A stretch of DNA of 64,000 nt, taken from Fictibacillus phosphorivorans (GTDB lineage: Bacteria > Bacillota > Bacilli > Bacillales > Fictibacillaceae). The stretch lies in assembly GCF_023715845.1 (NCBI RefSeq), contig NZ_JAMBOR010000004.1, positions 124,001 to 188,000 of the forward strand. Reading direction: 5' to 3'. Below are positions 25,643-34,528 of the stretch, piece after piece. How positions within the stretch are numbered: position 1 is the stretch's first letter; every line of letters begins with the position of its first letter. The notes under the pieces were generated by a model that was not told the origin of the DNA, searched no databases, and was given only the letters and a program-made list of their open reading frames with translations. Both the position numbers and the translations under genes were made by a program.

Positions 25643-26650
25643 TTATTGATTTAGTTTCATATCACCGAATTTGATTCGGCCTGTCTTTCTTAGCCATTCT
25701 GATAGTAGCAGACTAACAATGATAGGGCCTGCAAAATGCAAAATAAATATAGCAAGAAATGTTTCAAAGGTAAAGCCCATCGTCCTGAGTGTCATTATTT
25801 GACCCACAAGTCCGCTCGTCCCCATCCCTGCACCAGCCGGAATATTCTCCATTTTAAAATACAACGTTCCGACCGGAGCTAGGATCATACCAGCAAAGGT
25901 TGGAGGTATAAGGATATAGGGATTTTTTACGACGTTTGGAAACTGTAGCTTCGATGTCCCAATTCCTTGTGTTAACCAGCCTCCAAAGCCATTTTCTCTA
26001 TAGCTGCTTGTTGCAAATCCAATCATCTGCGCTGCGCATCCAATTGTTGCTGCTCCCGCAGCAATCCCCTCAAGCCCTAACATCATTGCGATAGCTGCTG
26101 AAGATATCGGTCCCGTTAACGCAAGTCCTAATAAAAGGGCTACTAAAATCCCCATGATTAAAGGTCTTTGCTCCGTGGACCACATGACAAGCTGGCCAAA
26201 CGCTTTCATAAATTGATCGATTCCCGGTCCTATAAAAGCAGCAACGGTATAACCAATTAAAATGGTTACGGCAGGAGTGACCAAAATATCAAATTTTGTT
26301 TCACCTGACACTAGCTTTCCGATCTCAACCGCTAGTAGGGTTGCGACAAAACAACCCGCGACACTGCCCAGTTCAGCTCCCGCTGCTCCCGCGATTCCAG
26401 CTGAAAAGAGCACAAGCGGAGGAGCTTTTAATCCATAAGCAACTGCGGTACCAATTACAGGTCCCATTAAGGTCATAGCCAGTTGCCCCATTTTAATAAA
26501 GAAAGGAATAGATAACTGCTCACCGATTGTTTTAAAAATCAGCCCCACTACTAGTGAAGCCATCAAACCAAGAGCAAAATATTGAAAGCCAGTAATAAAG
26601 TATATCTTTGGTGACAAACTTACCCCTTTTTTATGTAAAAAACTTCTCAT
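25643..26650 (-). CDS. PTS EIIC-like membrane protein (PTS_EIIC_2 type)
   Basis: 335 residues with about eight to ten hydrophobic segments and many Gly/Ala-rich loops (AGIAGAAGAELGSVAG, LEGIAAGAATIGCAA, GAGMGTSGLVGQ). This pattern fits the EIIC-like family PF13303, membrane components resembling phosphotransferase-system sugar permeases but without attached EIIA or EIIB domains. No EIIA/EIIB gene is nearby, so the substrate and coupling are unknown. ATG at 26650 has AAAGGAG upstream. It is probably co-transcribed with ytpP. Confidence 0.8.
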   Translation of the reverse strand: MRSFLHKKGVSLSPKIYFITGFQYFALGLMASLVVGLIFKTIGEQLSIPFFIKMGQLAMTLMGPVIGTAVAYGLKAPPLVLFSAGIAGAAGAELGSVAGCFVATLLAVEIGKLVSGETKFDILVTPAVTILIGYTVAAFIGPGIDQFMKAFGQLVMWSTEQRPLIMGILVALLLGLALTGPISSAAIAMMLGLEGIAAGAATIGCAAQMIGFATSSYRENGFGGWLTQGIGTSKLQFPNVVKNPYILIPPTFAGMILAPVGTLYFKMENIPAGAGMGTSGLVGQIMTLRTMGFTFETFLAIFILHFAGPIIVSLLLSEWLRKTGRIKFGDMKLNQ

Positions 26651-26772
26651 GAATTTACTCCTTTATACGAGTTAGAAAACATAGCACTATCACATTATAA
26701 CTCCTTTTCCAGAGGTGTAAAGACACATGTAAACAAAATGTGCTGTTCCTTCACTGCCTTTTAAGAAAAACT

Positions 26773-26798
26773 TCAAAACCCATAAAAAAAGCCGATAA
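26773..26798 (+). promoter_or_regulatory. Candidate sigma-D promoter of the chemoreceptor gene
   Basis: GCCGATAA at 26791-26798 matches seven of eight bases of the sigma-D -10 (GCCGATAT). A -35-like TCAA lies at 26773-26776 with 14-bp spacing. Chemoreceptors are typical sigma-D targets. If used, transcription would begin only about 14 nt before the ATG, at the ribosome-binding site. Confidence 0.5.
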
Positions 26799-26818
26799 AA
26801 TGGCAGGGAGGGATACAT

Positions 26819-28981
26819 ATGAACATGACGATACGAAAAAGGGTTCGACTGATGCTTTTTATCAGTTTAGCCGGAATGATAGTAATACTTGCATTTATCG
26901 GTTTATTTTTATGGCAGAATACGAAAATGGAAAGCGATCGAGAAAGCGTGCAAAATGCCTTTCTTTCAAGCAGCAATATTCGAAGTTCCTTTAATGAAGT
27001 CCGTAAAATGGAACAAGAATACTTGCGTGCCCCAAGTACAGACGGCAAACAGAACGTCCTTACTCATATAATAAAGTTACAAAACGAAACAACGAAGTTT
27101 GCAAAAGAGACAGGTAACACATCCATCAAAGGGATCGAAAATGATCTGTCTTCTTATCAAACCTCATTTGAGTCTGCGACAGGTCTAACTAGCCAGCTGA
27201 ATTCACTAAAACAACTGATGACAGATACTTCAGATGAGTTTGCTGAAACAGTAAAGACTATGAATGATCAGGAATTGCTCGTAAACTTTTTGCAAATGCA
27301 AACATATGAAAAAGATGTTCATATTAAATACGATAGTACTTCCGTAAAGGACTTTAAGGACAGTGCTAGTACATTCGATCAAATGCTGGATAAAAAAGAT
27401 CTGCCTGAAGACCAGCTTTCAAATTTCAAATCAAAACTATTAAAATACACAAATTCTGCAGATTCCATTCAAACCATCACAAAGCGAATTGAAGATGACA
27501 TAAAAACTTTTGAAAAAATTGCTAGCGTTGTAGACCAATCAACAGCAGATGCTGAAAAATCCTTACAAAAGGAGAATACAGCTCTTATTGAAAAACAAAA
27601 ATCGGTTAAATTTTGGCTGACAATCTCTTTACTAGCTCTTAGTATCATCATTCTTGTTATTTTAGGGGTCATTGGTGTATGGCTTTTACGCTCCATCCAA
27701 TCATCCATTTCAGTACTTAAGGAAGGGGCAACCATTATCGGTGAAGGTGACCTCTCTTACCGTGTACAAACTTCTTCTAAAGACGAGATGGCTGACCTTG
27801 CTAAAACCTTTAATGGAATGGCAGAAAAGATGCAGAAATCGATGAACGAAGTAAAGAACGCTGCTGAAAAGCTTACAGGTTCTTCTCAAAATCTAGCAGC
27901 TGTTTCAGAAGAGACAACTGCACAAAGTGATGAAGTAACAGAAGCGATCTCCCAGGTTGCAACGGGTGCTCAAAGTCAGGCAGATCACCTTCATGAATGT
28001 ACGGTTCTTTTATCTGGTGTAACAGAATCCATTAAAGAAACAGCAACGATTAGTGACAAGATTTCCCTCGATGCACAAAAAGCAGAAAACGAAGGTAAAG
28101 CTGGCTCAGAAACCGTACAGCGGCTGAATATGCATTCCGAACAATTCTTAAAACTGGCTCAAAGCTTAATTTCTGAAATCCAAGATGCGTCTAAACAGTC
28201 AAAACAAATCAATTCGATCGTAGAAACGATTCAAGAAATTGCCGGCAGTACTGATTTACTTGCCTTAAATGCAGCCATTGAATCAGCAAGAGCAGGTGAA
28301 GCAGGACGCGGGTTCTCTGTAGTAGCAAGTGAAGTTAGAAAACTTGCAGAACGATCTAAAAATGAGGCACTGCGTATTCAACAGCTTGTAAAATCAATGA
28401 CAAACCAGATGGAGCTATTATCAAAAGAAACCGTCCGATTTGAGCAATACAGAAACGATCAGCAAGTTTCTGTACAGCAAACAGAACAAGCTTTCACAAG
28501 TATTATCCATAATGTTTCTAAAATTAATGGCAGGATCACTCAAGTCAAAGGCGCGATCGGTCGTGTTGAATCTGCAAATGAAAACTTATCGGAAAAATTG
28601 TTCGAGGTAAGCGCCATATCAGAGGAATCTGTTGCAACAAGTGAACAAGTAAGTGCTTCAAGTGTTCACCAAAAAGAAGCGATCCACCAAGTGAACCTAG
28701 CTGCCACCGAATTACAAGAAATTGCACTGACACTTCAACAGGAAGTCGATCAATTCCGTTTAAGCGAGGAGCTAATTCCTGAAGAAGAAGTTCAATTTAT
28801 AGACGAGTATCAAGAAGTTGCAGCGACAAAAGAAGAGGATGAATATGTCGCAGGTGACTTTTCAAATGAAGTGGCTGTTGAAGAAGCAAGTGAGAACGGA
28901 GATGATATTTATTCCCTTTCCATTGAAGAAGAGGTAACTGAAGAAGAAGACCCTATTCATGATCGTGAAAGCCAAAAGTAA
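26819..28981 (+). CDS. Methyl-accepting chemotaxis protein
   Basis: A membrane chemoreceptor of 720 residues signalling to CheA/CheW. Membrane segments are at about 11-32 and 265-290, enclosing an extracytoplasmic, largely helical sensor of about 230 residues. A HAMP domain follows (about 291-345), then a coiled-coil signalling domain whose tip contains [21 protein letters not shown] (about 476-496). A Glu-rich tail of about 60 residues, not part of the canonical fold, ends the protein. AGGGAGGG lies 6 nt before the ATG at 26819. Ligand unknown. The stand-alone gene is preceded by a sigma-D-like promoter and closed by a terminator. Confidence 0.94.
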   Translation: MNMTIRKRVRLMLFISLAGMIVILAFIGLFLWQNTKMESDRESVQNAFLSSSNIRSSFNEVRKMEQEYLRAPSTDGKQNVLTHIIKLQNETTKFAKETGNTSIKGIENDLSSYQTSFESATGLTSQLNSLKQLMTDTSDEFAETVKTMNDQELLVNFLQMQTYEKDVHIKYDSTSVKDFKDSASTFDQMLDKKDLPEDQLSNFKSKLLKYTNSADSIQTITKRIEDDIKTFEKIASVVDQSTADAEKSLQKENTALIEKQKSVKFWLTISLLALSIIILVILGVIGVWLLRSIQSSISVLKEGATIIGEGDLSYRVQTSSKDEMADLAKTFNGMAEKMQKSMNEVKNAAEKLTGSSQNLAAVSEETTAQSDEVTEAISQVATGAQSQADHLHECTVLLSGVTESIKETATISDKISLDAQKAENEGKAGSETVQRLNMHSEQFLKLAQSLISEIQDASKQSKQINSIVETIQEIAGSTDLLALNAAIESARAGEAGRGFSVVASEVRKLAERSKNEALRIQQLVKSMTNQMELLSKETVRFEQYRNDQQVSVQQTEQAFTSIIHNVSKINGRITQVKGAIGRVESANENLSEKLFEVSAISEESVATSEQVSASSVHQKEAIHQVNLAATELQEIALTLQQEVDQFRLSEELIPEEEVQFIDEYQEVAATKEEDEYVAGDFSNEVAVEEASENGDDIYSLSIEEEVTEEEDPIHDRESQK

Positions 28982-28990
28982 ATAATAACG

Positions 28991-29040
28991 GAAGAGGATG
29001 ATTCAAAAGGAAGAACTTTTGAAATCATCCTCTTTTTTGT
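28991..29040 (+). terminator. Terminator of the chemoreceptor gene
   Basis: AAGAGGATGATTCAAAAG (28992-29009) pairs with CTTTTGAAATCATCCTCTT (one bulge), followed by TTTTGTTT. Confidence 0.9.
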
Positions 29041-29107
29041 TTGGAAGATGTGCCGCGTTGTTGAATAATGAAATTCACGGTACGTGTTCTTTTATTTGTT
29101 ACACGTT

Positions 29108-29229
29108 CGCTCAGAATTTTTGAGTACCGCTCAAAAACGCTGAGTTACGCTCAAGATTCTCAAGTTACGCTCAAAACACTCCCCGTTTCGCTCAAAATCC
29201 TTCTTTTTCGCTCAAACTACCTCAAAATA
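29108..29229. repeat. Six-unit helically phased intergenic array, core CGCTCAAA
   Basis: CGCTCA begins at 29108, 29128, 29148, 29168, 29189 and 29209: spacings 20, 20, 20, 21, 20 bp. In the first three units a second half-site (TTGAGT, CTGAGT, TCAAGT) lies about 10 bp after each core, nearly an inverted repeat of it, so half-sites come about once per helical turn. The array sits in the 300-bp gap between the chemoreceptor terminator and the mltG 3' end. Function unknown. Confidence 0.8.
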
Positions 29230-29281
29230 AATCATTCAAACTTAAATTCAGACACGTAGAAGGCCAAATTTCTAATCGAAC

Positions 29282-30307
29282 TTAATAATTCCCGCTTAGT
29301 TTCGTATATTTTCGGTGTTCTTTATAGGTTTTAGCAAAATAATGACTCCATGTGCCGTCCTGTTTAGCAACAAAGTAATAGTAATCATGTTTCTCAGGGT
29401 CAGCCGCAGCTCTTAATGAATGAAGATCTGGACTGGCTATCGGTGCTGGGGGCAAACCGGGATTTTTATAAGTATTGTATGGACTTTTTACCTTTAGATC
29501 TTTTCTTTTTAGTACAGCTTTGGGTTTGTCCAGTAAATACTGAACAGTTGAACAGGATTGCAGTTTTTTCTTGTCCTCGATCCTGTTTACAAAAACACCT
29601 GCGATTTTAGGTTTTTCTTTATTTAATAGAGCCTCTTTTTCAATAATCGAAGCGAGTGTTATCCATTCATAGGGAGTTTGGCCGGTCTTGATTTCAATCG
29701 AATTGGTTTTTTCAATAAAACGATCTGTCATTTGACGAATTACTTCTTTCGCATCCAGTTGTTTTTCAAAAAAATAGGTATCGGGAAAAAGGAGTCCTTC
29801 CATTGCATATTTGGTCCCCTTCTGTACTTTTTTGTCTTTTAATTGTAAATGTTCCAATTGATCGTCCCTTAAATTATTCCAGGTCTTAGCTGTATTTATA
29901 AATTTATCTCTTGAAGTGATTCCATTTTTACTTAACCGGTCAGCAATTTCTATTACTGTTATACCTTCAGGAATTACGATCTCTACAGCTTCGGTTTCTT
30001 GGTCTAGTGTAGATAGGTCTTTAAATAAACTTTTGTAGTCTGACCCTTGTTTTAATGTGTGTTCACCAGCAGTCATGTTAGACTGTTTGCCAGTAATCAT
30101 TCCATACATAGTGAACATAAATTTATTACGAATGAATCCTTCTTTCTCTAACTTCTCGGCAAGCTCTCCTATATCGGCCTTCTCTTTAAGAATAAACGGT
30201 TTTTCTGCTTTGCCTTCCACTGGTCTCATCTCATAGAAGGACCATAACAAAATGCAGACAAGAAAGACTAGAGAGACTCCTATAATTCCCTTCACCATTT
30301 TGTTCAA
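29282..30307 (-). CDS. mltG: Endolytic murein transglycosylase MltG-like
   Basis: Membrane-anchored lytic transglycosylase that cuts nascent glycan strands. 341 residues: one N-terminal membrane segment (about 8-27), a LysM-like region, then the YceG/MltG catalytic domain. The catalytic Glu lies in ASIIEKEALLNKEKP, and later family motifs are GVFVNRI, LQSCSTVQYLL, SPYNTYKNPGLPPAPI and the final KHDYYYFVAKQDGTWSHYF. The start is probably TTG at 30307 (GAGGCGG upstream); an ATG three codons later is also possible. In B. subtilis the MltG homologue YrrL is in another region, so this may be a relocated or second copy. Confidence 0.9.
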   Translation of the reverse strand: MNKMVKGIIGVSLVFLVCILLWSFYEMRPVEGKAEKPFILKEKADIGELAEKLEKEGFIRNKFMFTMYGMITGKQSNMTAGEHTLKQGSDYKSLFKDLSTLDQETEAVEIVIPEGITVIEIADRLSKNGITSRDKFINTAKTWNNLRDDQLEHLQLKDKKVQKGTKYAMEGLLFPDTYFFEKQLDAKEVIRQMTDRFIEKTNSIEIKTGQTPYEWITLASIIEKEALLNKEKPKIAGVFVNRIEDKKKLQSCSTVQYLLDKPKAVLKRKDLKVKSPYNTYKNPGLPPAPIASPDLHSLRAAADPEKHDYYYFVAKQDGTWSHYFAKTYKEHRKYTKLSGNY

Positions 30308-30399
30308 GATTAATCCGCCTCACATTTTTGTTTCTAATCTGCCCAGATCACTGCAAATCATTCTTATTGTCTGTTTGTGATCTAAAAGTTGAAAATACA

Positions 30400-30432
30400 C
30401 AAAAAAAGAAGCGCCTCTATGAGACACTTCCT
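30400..30432 (-). terminator. Terminator of the DUF84 gene
   Basis: Minus strand GAAGTGTCTC-ATA-GAGGCGCTTC with two mismatches, followed by TTTTTTT; overlaps the end of the coding sequence. Confidence 0.8.
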
Positions 30433-30938
30433 TTATTTCGATAAACATACTGACCTAAAAGGATGGTAGCTATGTGAGAGAACATTTCGCTTCGGGATAA
30501 GTGCCCTGCTGTAAATACGCCGATGGCACCATCCTTTTTTCTGATTTCTGGATCATTTGTCCATTCTCCCATCAACTGTCCAAGTTCCTTGCCTTGGCGC
30601 AACCCTTCAACGATCAAAGGAGGAAGCAAGATTCTGGCTCCCGCGGCAGTTAAGATAATTCCTTGTTGATCAGCAATTGCTCCCCAATTACTCAAATACA
30701 TGCCATCTTCCATTTCCATGACGCCACCTTCGAAACCAAGACCAATGTCAGCACCTTTTTCTACACAATCTTTGGCACGATTGATAGCACCTGTCTTTGT
30801 TTCTTCATCTGAAAATGGCTGTGAGGAAACAAGGGAATTCGATGAGAAGACAGAGAGCTCTGCTTGCTCAAAATGATGCAAGAAAGCATCTGCAGCTTTT
30901 ATTTTTGCGGGATTCGATGACCCGATTCCAATTTTCAT
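30417..30938 (-). CDS. DUF84 inosine/xanthosine triphosphatase-like protein
   Basis: 173 residues, homologous to the YjjX/DUF84 family that hydrolyses non-canonical purine nucleoside triphosphates (ITP, XTP) and so cleans the nucleotide pool. Typical motifs are the N-terminal GIGSSNPAKIKA, SDEETKTGAINRAK, GLGFEGGV and the YLSNWGAI segment. Catalytic acidic residues (EET and EGG) are retained. ATG at 30938. It lies 14 nt downstream of the M42 peptidase gene and is probably co-transcribed with it, ending at its own terminator. Confidence 0.88.
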   Translation of the reverse strand: MKIGIGSSNPAKIKAADAFLHHFEQAELSVFSSNSLVSSQPFSDEETKTGAINRAKDCVEKGADIGLGFEGGVMEMEDGMYLSNWGAIADQQGIILTAAGARILLPPLIVEGLRQGKELGQLMGEWTNDPEIRKKDGAIGVFTAGHLSRSEMFSHIATILLGQYVYRNKGSVS

Positions 30939-30952
30939 TGCACATTCATTCC

Positions 30953-32026
30953 TTAACTGTTTTCTAAAATGGTTTGTAGCGTGGAAGTATCCGCAGTCTT
31001 AATCAAATGAATTAGCAACTCTTTCGCCGCCGCATAATCATCGACATGAATGATTGAAGCATGCGTATGAATATAACGCGAGCAGATACCAATCACGGCA
31101 GATGGTACACCATTACCTGACACGTGAACGCTTCCGGCGTCTGTCCCGCCTTGCGAAATAAAATACTGATATGGAATTTTATTTGATTCAGCGGTATCTA
31201 AAATAAATTCTTTCATTCCTCTATGTGTAACCATGGTTCGATCTAGAATTCGTAATAACGCCCCTTTTCCAAGTTGGCCGAATTCACTTTTATCACCCAT
31301 CATGTCATTCGCAGGGCTCGCATCAAGTGCAAAGAATAAGTCTGGCTGAATGAGGTTGGCAGCAGTCTTTGACCCCCTGAGTCCTACCTCTTCCTGAACG
31401 GTTGCACCGCTATAAAGTTCGTTCGGAAGAGTTTCATCTTTAAGTTCTTTTAAGAGTTCAATCGCTAGGCCCACACCATAGCGGTTATCCCAAGCTTTGG
31501 CCAAAATCTTTTTAGGATTCGCCATCGGATTGAATGGACAGATTGGAACAATTTGCTGACCGGGTCTTACTCCCATGTTATACGCATCTTTGTCATCATC
31601 TGCTCCAATATCAATATACATATGCTTAATGCCAACCGGTCGATTGCGCTGATCGTCAGAAAGAAGATGCGGAGGTGTTGAGCCGATGACCCCCGTGATC
31701 ACTTCTCCAGAGTCTGTGTATACGTTCACTCGTTGAGCCAGTAAAACTTGGCTCCACCAGCCTCCGAGTTCCTGAAACTTCAGCATTCCATTCTTTGTGA
31801 TCTTTGTAACCATAAAGCCCACTTCGTCCATATGGCCAGCAACCATGATTTTAGGTCCACCGTTTCCCTTTTTAACACCGAAAATACTCCCTAGTCCATC
31901 TTGAATGATTTCGTCTGAAAATGGTTCGATCTCCTGACGGACAAACTTGCGAAGATCTCTTTCGAATCCTGGTGCAGCAGGCATCTCGGTCAACGTTTTA
32001 AACAATGCGAGTGTTTCTTTATTCAT
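30953..32026 (-). CDS. ytoP: M42-family glutamyl aminopeptidase YtoP
   Basis: 357-residue metallo-aminopeptidase of family M42, expected to form large cytosolic oligomers that degrade peptides. The dimetal centre residues are visible: His in [10 protein letters not shown], the Asp in [11 protein letters not shown], the catalytic and ligand Glu pair in [12 protein letters not shown], Asp in [11 protein letters not shown] and a late His in [11 protein letters not shown] at 32026 with AAGGGG at a distance. It sits between queC and the DUF84 phosphatase; ytoP occupies the same neighbourhood in B. subtilis. Confidence 0.93.
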   Translation of the reverse strand: MNKETLALFKTLTEMPAAPGFERDLRKFVRQEIEPFSDEIIQDGLGSIFGVKKGNGGPKIMVAGHMDEVGFMVTKITKNGMLKFQELGGWWSQVLLAQRVNVYTDSGEVITGVIGSTPPHLLSDDQRNRPVGIKHMYIDIGADDDKDAYNMGVRPGQQIVPICPFNPMANPKKILAKAWDNRYGVGLAIELLKELKDETLPNELYSGATVQEEVGLRGSKTAANLIQPDLFFALDASPANDMMGDKSEFGQLGKGALLRILDRTMVTHRGMKEFILDTAESNKIPYQYFISQGGTDAGSVHVSGNGVPSAVIGICSRYIHTHASIIHVDDYAAAKELLIHLIKTADTSTLQTILENS

Positions 32027-32113
32027 AACAAAAACAACCCCTTCTCGTTAATCCTATGTACTCATTTATTGTACACCTTAACTGAAGGGGTTATCTAGAT
32101 TTATGACCTTTGT

Positions 32114-32785
32114 TTAGTTTTCATATGCGATTGGATCAACAGAACCGGCTTCTTTAAATCCTTTAAGCCGTAGCTGACAACTGTCACATTTACCGCATGC
32201 TGTTTCTTTTCCGTTATAGCAAGAAGTTGTTAGTCCGTACGGAACATCAAGTGATAATCCAACTTCAATCGTTTCCTTTTTCGAAAGATTGATCAAAGGG
32301 GTTTTCACAAGGATGTTCTGTCCGGTAACCCCGGCTTTCGTTGCTAAGTTAATCGTCTCTTCCATGCTCTGAATAAACTCAGGCCGGCAGTCTGGGTACC
32401 CACTATAATCAACTGCAGAGACTCCTGTAAAAACAGCTGTTGCACCTATTACTTCTGCATAAGCACTTGCTAATGCAAGGAATATCATATTTCGGGCAGG
32501 CACATAGGTAACGGGGATACCCTCTTCAGCCTCGGTTGGTACATCTACTGTTTCATCAGTTAAAGCACTTCCACCTATATCTTTTAAGAATGTAAGGTCT
32601 ACAATTCTATGATCAGTAACTCCATAGATTTTCCCTACTTCAACAGCTTGTTCTACTTCACGATTGTGACGCTGTCCATAATGAAAGGTAATAGGGTAAA
32701 GATCATAGCCTTCCGCTTTCGCAATGCCCATGCATGTTGTGCTATCTAATCCTCCGCTAAGGACAATCACTGCCTTTTTACTCAT
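32114..32785 (-). CDS. queC: 7-cyano-7-deazaguanine synthase
   Basis: Converts 7-carboxy-7-deazaguanine to preQ0 with ATP and ammonia. 223 residues. The PP-loop is SGGLDSTT (10-17), followed by HYGQRHNREV; zinc-binding cysteines near the C-terminus are CYNGKETACGKCDSC. ATG at 32785 with GAGAGGGG upstream. Third gene of the queD-queE-queC operon: four bases after the queE stop. Regulated by the preQ1-I riboswitch ahead of queD. Confidence 0.96.
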   Translation of the reverse strand: MSKKAVIVLSGGLDSTTCMGIAKAEGYDLYPITFHYGQRHNREVEQAVEVGKIYGVTDHRIVDLTFLKDIGGSALTDETVDVPTEAEEGIPVTYVPARNMIFLALASAYAEVIGATAVFTGVSAVDYSGYPDCRPEFIQSMEETINLATKAGVTGQNILVKTPLINLSKKETIEVGLSLDVPYGLTTSCYNGKETACGKCDSCQLRLKGFKEAGSVDPIAYEN

Positions 32786-32789
32786 GAAA

Positions 32790-33518
32790 TTAAACCCCTC
32801 TCTCTTCTGGGTGCCAGATTACTTTATGAAGCTGCAAGCTAAGTTTCGCATTCGGCAAATGACTTTGTAATAACAACTCCACTAGTCTTCTTGGGGGCAT
32901 ACTTTCCCAAACAGGACTTACACAAATTTGCCCTTTTCGATAATGTTCTGTCACCACTTGCTGTGTGATTTCAAAATCTTCTTCAGATCCGATCACGAAT
33001 TTTATTTCATCCTGGTTTTGAAGTTCCTTAAAGTTGTCCAAATTCATTTTTTCCATCTCTCCGGAGGCAGGAAGCTTATAATCCATTACAAACCTCATTT
33101 TCCTTTGAAGTTCTGGGTGAGAATTACGAAGGTTCTCAAAAGGTTCGAGATCTATGGCACCATTAGTTTCGATATGAATATCTACGATGTGATCTAGATC
33201 AGCCATGGCCATGAGCAAGGCTGCGGACTTTTCTCGATGAATCAGCGGTTCTCCTCCAGTGAAACAAATTCGGGTAGACCGAAATGACCTTATCTTTGAG
33301 ATGATTTCATCAATGGTTGCTTCAAATTCAGGTTTTGCAGGTGCATAGCTGTATGCCGTGTCGCACCATGTACAGCGAAGGTTGCAATGGAAAACTCTCA
33401 CAAAAACAGTGGGATAACCTGCTTGAAGTCCTTCACCTTCAACCGTTTCAAAAATTTCAACCATCGGTAGTTTCCAATGATTCCAGATGTCTTTAGATGG
33501 CAAAACAAATGAACTCAT
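32790..33518 (-). CDS. queE: 7-carboxy-7-deazaguanine synthase (radical SAM)
   Basis: Rearranges 6-carboxytetrahydropterin to 7-carboxy-7-deazaguanine. 242 residues. The radical-SAM cluster motif is CNLRCTWC (Cys45, Cys49, Cys52, a CxxxCxxC), followed by the SAM-binding FTGGEPLIH. An N-terminal EIFETVEGEG segment binds substrate. The ATG at 33518 overlaps the queD stop in an ATGA, with GGTGGGAG upstream; the longer ORF from 33533 is not needed. Middle gene of queDEC. Confidence 0.95.
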   Translation of the reverse strand: MSSFVLPSKDIWNHWKLPMVEIFETVEGEGLQAGYPTVFVRVFHCNLRCTWCDTAYSYAPAKPEFEATIDEIISKIRSFRSTRICFTGGEPLIHREKSAALLMAMADLDHIVDIHIETNGAIDLEPFENLRNSHPELQRKMRFVMDYKLPASGEMEKMNLDNFKELQNQDEIKFVIGSEEDFEITQQVVTEHYRKGQICVSPVWESMPPRRLVELLLQSHLPNAKLSLQLHKVIWHPEERGV

Positions 33519-33988
33519 TCTCCCACCATCCATTCTCTTTTTAAAACAGCATAACTTGTTGGTGTTTCATACAGTTTTAATTCTTCAATACGGTGTCCTT
33601 GTTCAGACAAACCTCTTTCATTTAGTTCTTCTTCAATCTGTTCCCAGATCCAAACAATCATATTTTCAGCCGTTGTATTCATAGGCGGGAGCACTTCGTT
33701 TAAATAGCGATGATCAAGTTTTACATCTATTGATTTTTTAAATATTTCTTTCACTTCTCCAAAATCTACGGCTATCCCGATCTCATTTACATACCCGCTC
33801 ATCGTAATGACCAGTTTATAGGTATGGCCGTGAAGGTTCTTGCATTTCCCCTCATAACAGTGAAGATGGTGAGCTGCGTCAAACGTAAATTCTTTGCATA
33901 CAGCAACACGCTTATTGTGGTATTTTAATTGCTCACGCTTTATATCACGATCAAGCATTTGTACATCTTTTGGAATTTTAAATGTCAT
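33515..33988 (-). CDS. queD: 6-carboxytetrahydropterin synthase
   Basis: Converts dihydroneopterin triphosphate to 6-carboxytetrahydropterin, first committed step of queuosine synthesis. 157 residues. Zinc ligands and catalytic residues: His40 in FDAAH, Cys49 and His53/His55 in CKNLHGH, His in KLDHRYLN and Glu in KLYETP. The ATG at 33988 has AAAGGATGG upstream and places the conserved domain 30 residues in. The ORF reaching 34060 would start inside the riboswitch terminator. First gene of queDEC. Confidence 0.95.
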   Translation of the reverse strand: MTFKIPKDVQMLDRDIKREQLKYHNKRVAVCKEFTFDAAHHLHCYEGKCKNLHGHTYKLVITMSGYVNEIGIAVDFGEVKEIFKKSIDVKLDHRYLNEVLPPMNTTAENMIVWIWEQIEEELNERGLSEQGHRIEELKLYETPTSYAVLKREWMVGE

Positions 33989-34021
33989 TCCAGTCCATCC
34001 TTTCAATGGAGAGCACGAAAA

Positions 34022-34049
34022 CAAAAAAATCTCTGCACATGCAGAGAGT
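34022..34049 (-). terminator. Riboswitch-controlled terminator ahead of queD
   Basis: Minus strand TCTCTGCATGTGCAGAGA (34047-34030) followed by TTTTTTTG. It lies about 20 nt after the preQ1 aptamer, so aptamer folding can decide whether it forms. Confidence 0.88.
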
Positions 34050-34065
34050 GTGTAAATCATTCTTC

Positions 34066-34112
34066 ACGCTCCCTAGTTTTGTTTTAGGAGGGGTGGGAAT
34101 CTCGAACCCTCC
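34066..34112 (-). promoter_or_regulatory. preQ1-I riboswitch aptamer
   Basis: On the minus strand, GGAGGGTTCGAGATTCCC leads into CCCCTCC and an A-rich tail with AAAACTAGGG. This matches the preQ1 class I H-type pseudoknot: P1 GGAGG/CCTCC, C-rich loop, and the A-tract plus ACTAGG tail pairing back. Together with the terminator it should switch off queDEC when preQ1 is plentiful. Confidence 0.93.
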
Positions 34113-34219
34113 ATCTGTATCAAGAGTATCTTAACAAAAACAGAGAAGAAAAAGAAGGCTTTTCTTTGTTATACTAACAAATAGGAGAAATGAAACTCTA
34201 CATAAGGTGGTTATTGAAT

Positions 34220-34528
34220 ATGAACTGGAGAAACCTGATTTTTGCTGGACTATGCGGGGCTGCAGTAGGATATGCAGTTACGAAAAAACAAACAGAGTGG
34301 CTTTCACCGGAAAAAGCGTTAAAAATGTTAAAAACAAAAGCAAATGAAACCTACAACATTTCAGGCTCATGGATTTTAGTAAACCGGGAGAGTGCTTCTG
34401 TCTTTGGTCTTCCCTACACAGTCTATAAAGGTGGTTTTTCTGATTCCAGTTATGGTAATGCCCCTGTGCATTATGAATTTTTAATCGATGCTAAAACAGG
34501 AACCCTGCTTCAGCTGGAAGAAAAATAA
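34220..34528 (+). CDS. ytzB: PepSY-like small membrane protein, YtzB-type
   Basis: 102 residues. A short N-terminal hydrophobic segment (NLIFAGLCGAAVGYAVT, about 4-20) is followed by a single PepSY-like domain: SPEKALKMLKTKANETYNISGSW, then a beta strand with VHYEFLIDAKTGTLLQ, which is the typical PepSY ending. PepSY domains often inhibit or modulate extracytoplasmic proteases; no function is shown. The ATG at 34220 has AAGGTGG 9 nt upstream, whereas the in-frame ATG at 34190 has AGGAGA too close. The product resembles B. subtilis YtzB, which also neighbours ytoP. Confidence 0.75.
   Translation: MNWRNLIFAGLCGAAVGYAVTKKQTEWLSPEKALKMLKTKANETYNISGSWILVNRESASVFGLPYTVYKGGFSDSSYGNAPVHYEFLIDAKTGTLLQLEEK

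Noticed and set aside
25643-26650. Complete PTS transporter operon
   Set aside because: Only an EIIC-like protein is present; neighbours are a thioredoxin-like gene and a chemoreceptor, with no EIIA, EIIB or sugar enzymes.
29108-29229. CRISPR array
   Set aside because: Units are about 20 bp in total with only 6-8 conserved bases, no separate spacers and no cas genes in the window.
29068-29259. 63-codon ORF over the phased array
   Set aside because: The mixed 20/21-bp period breaks any peptide repeat and there is no ribosome site; the DNA period, not a protein, is the signal.
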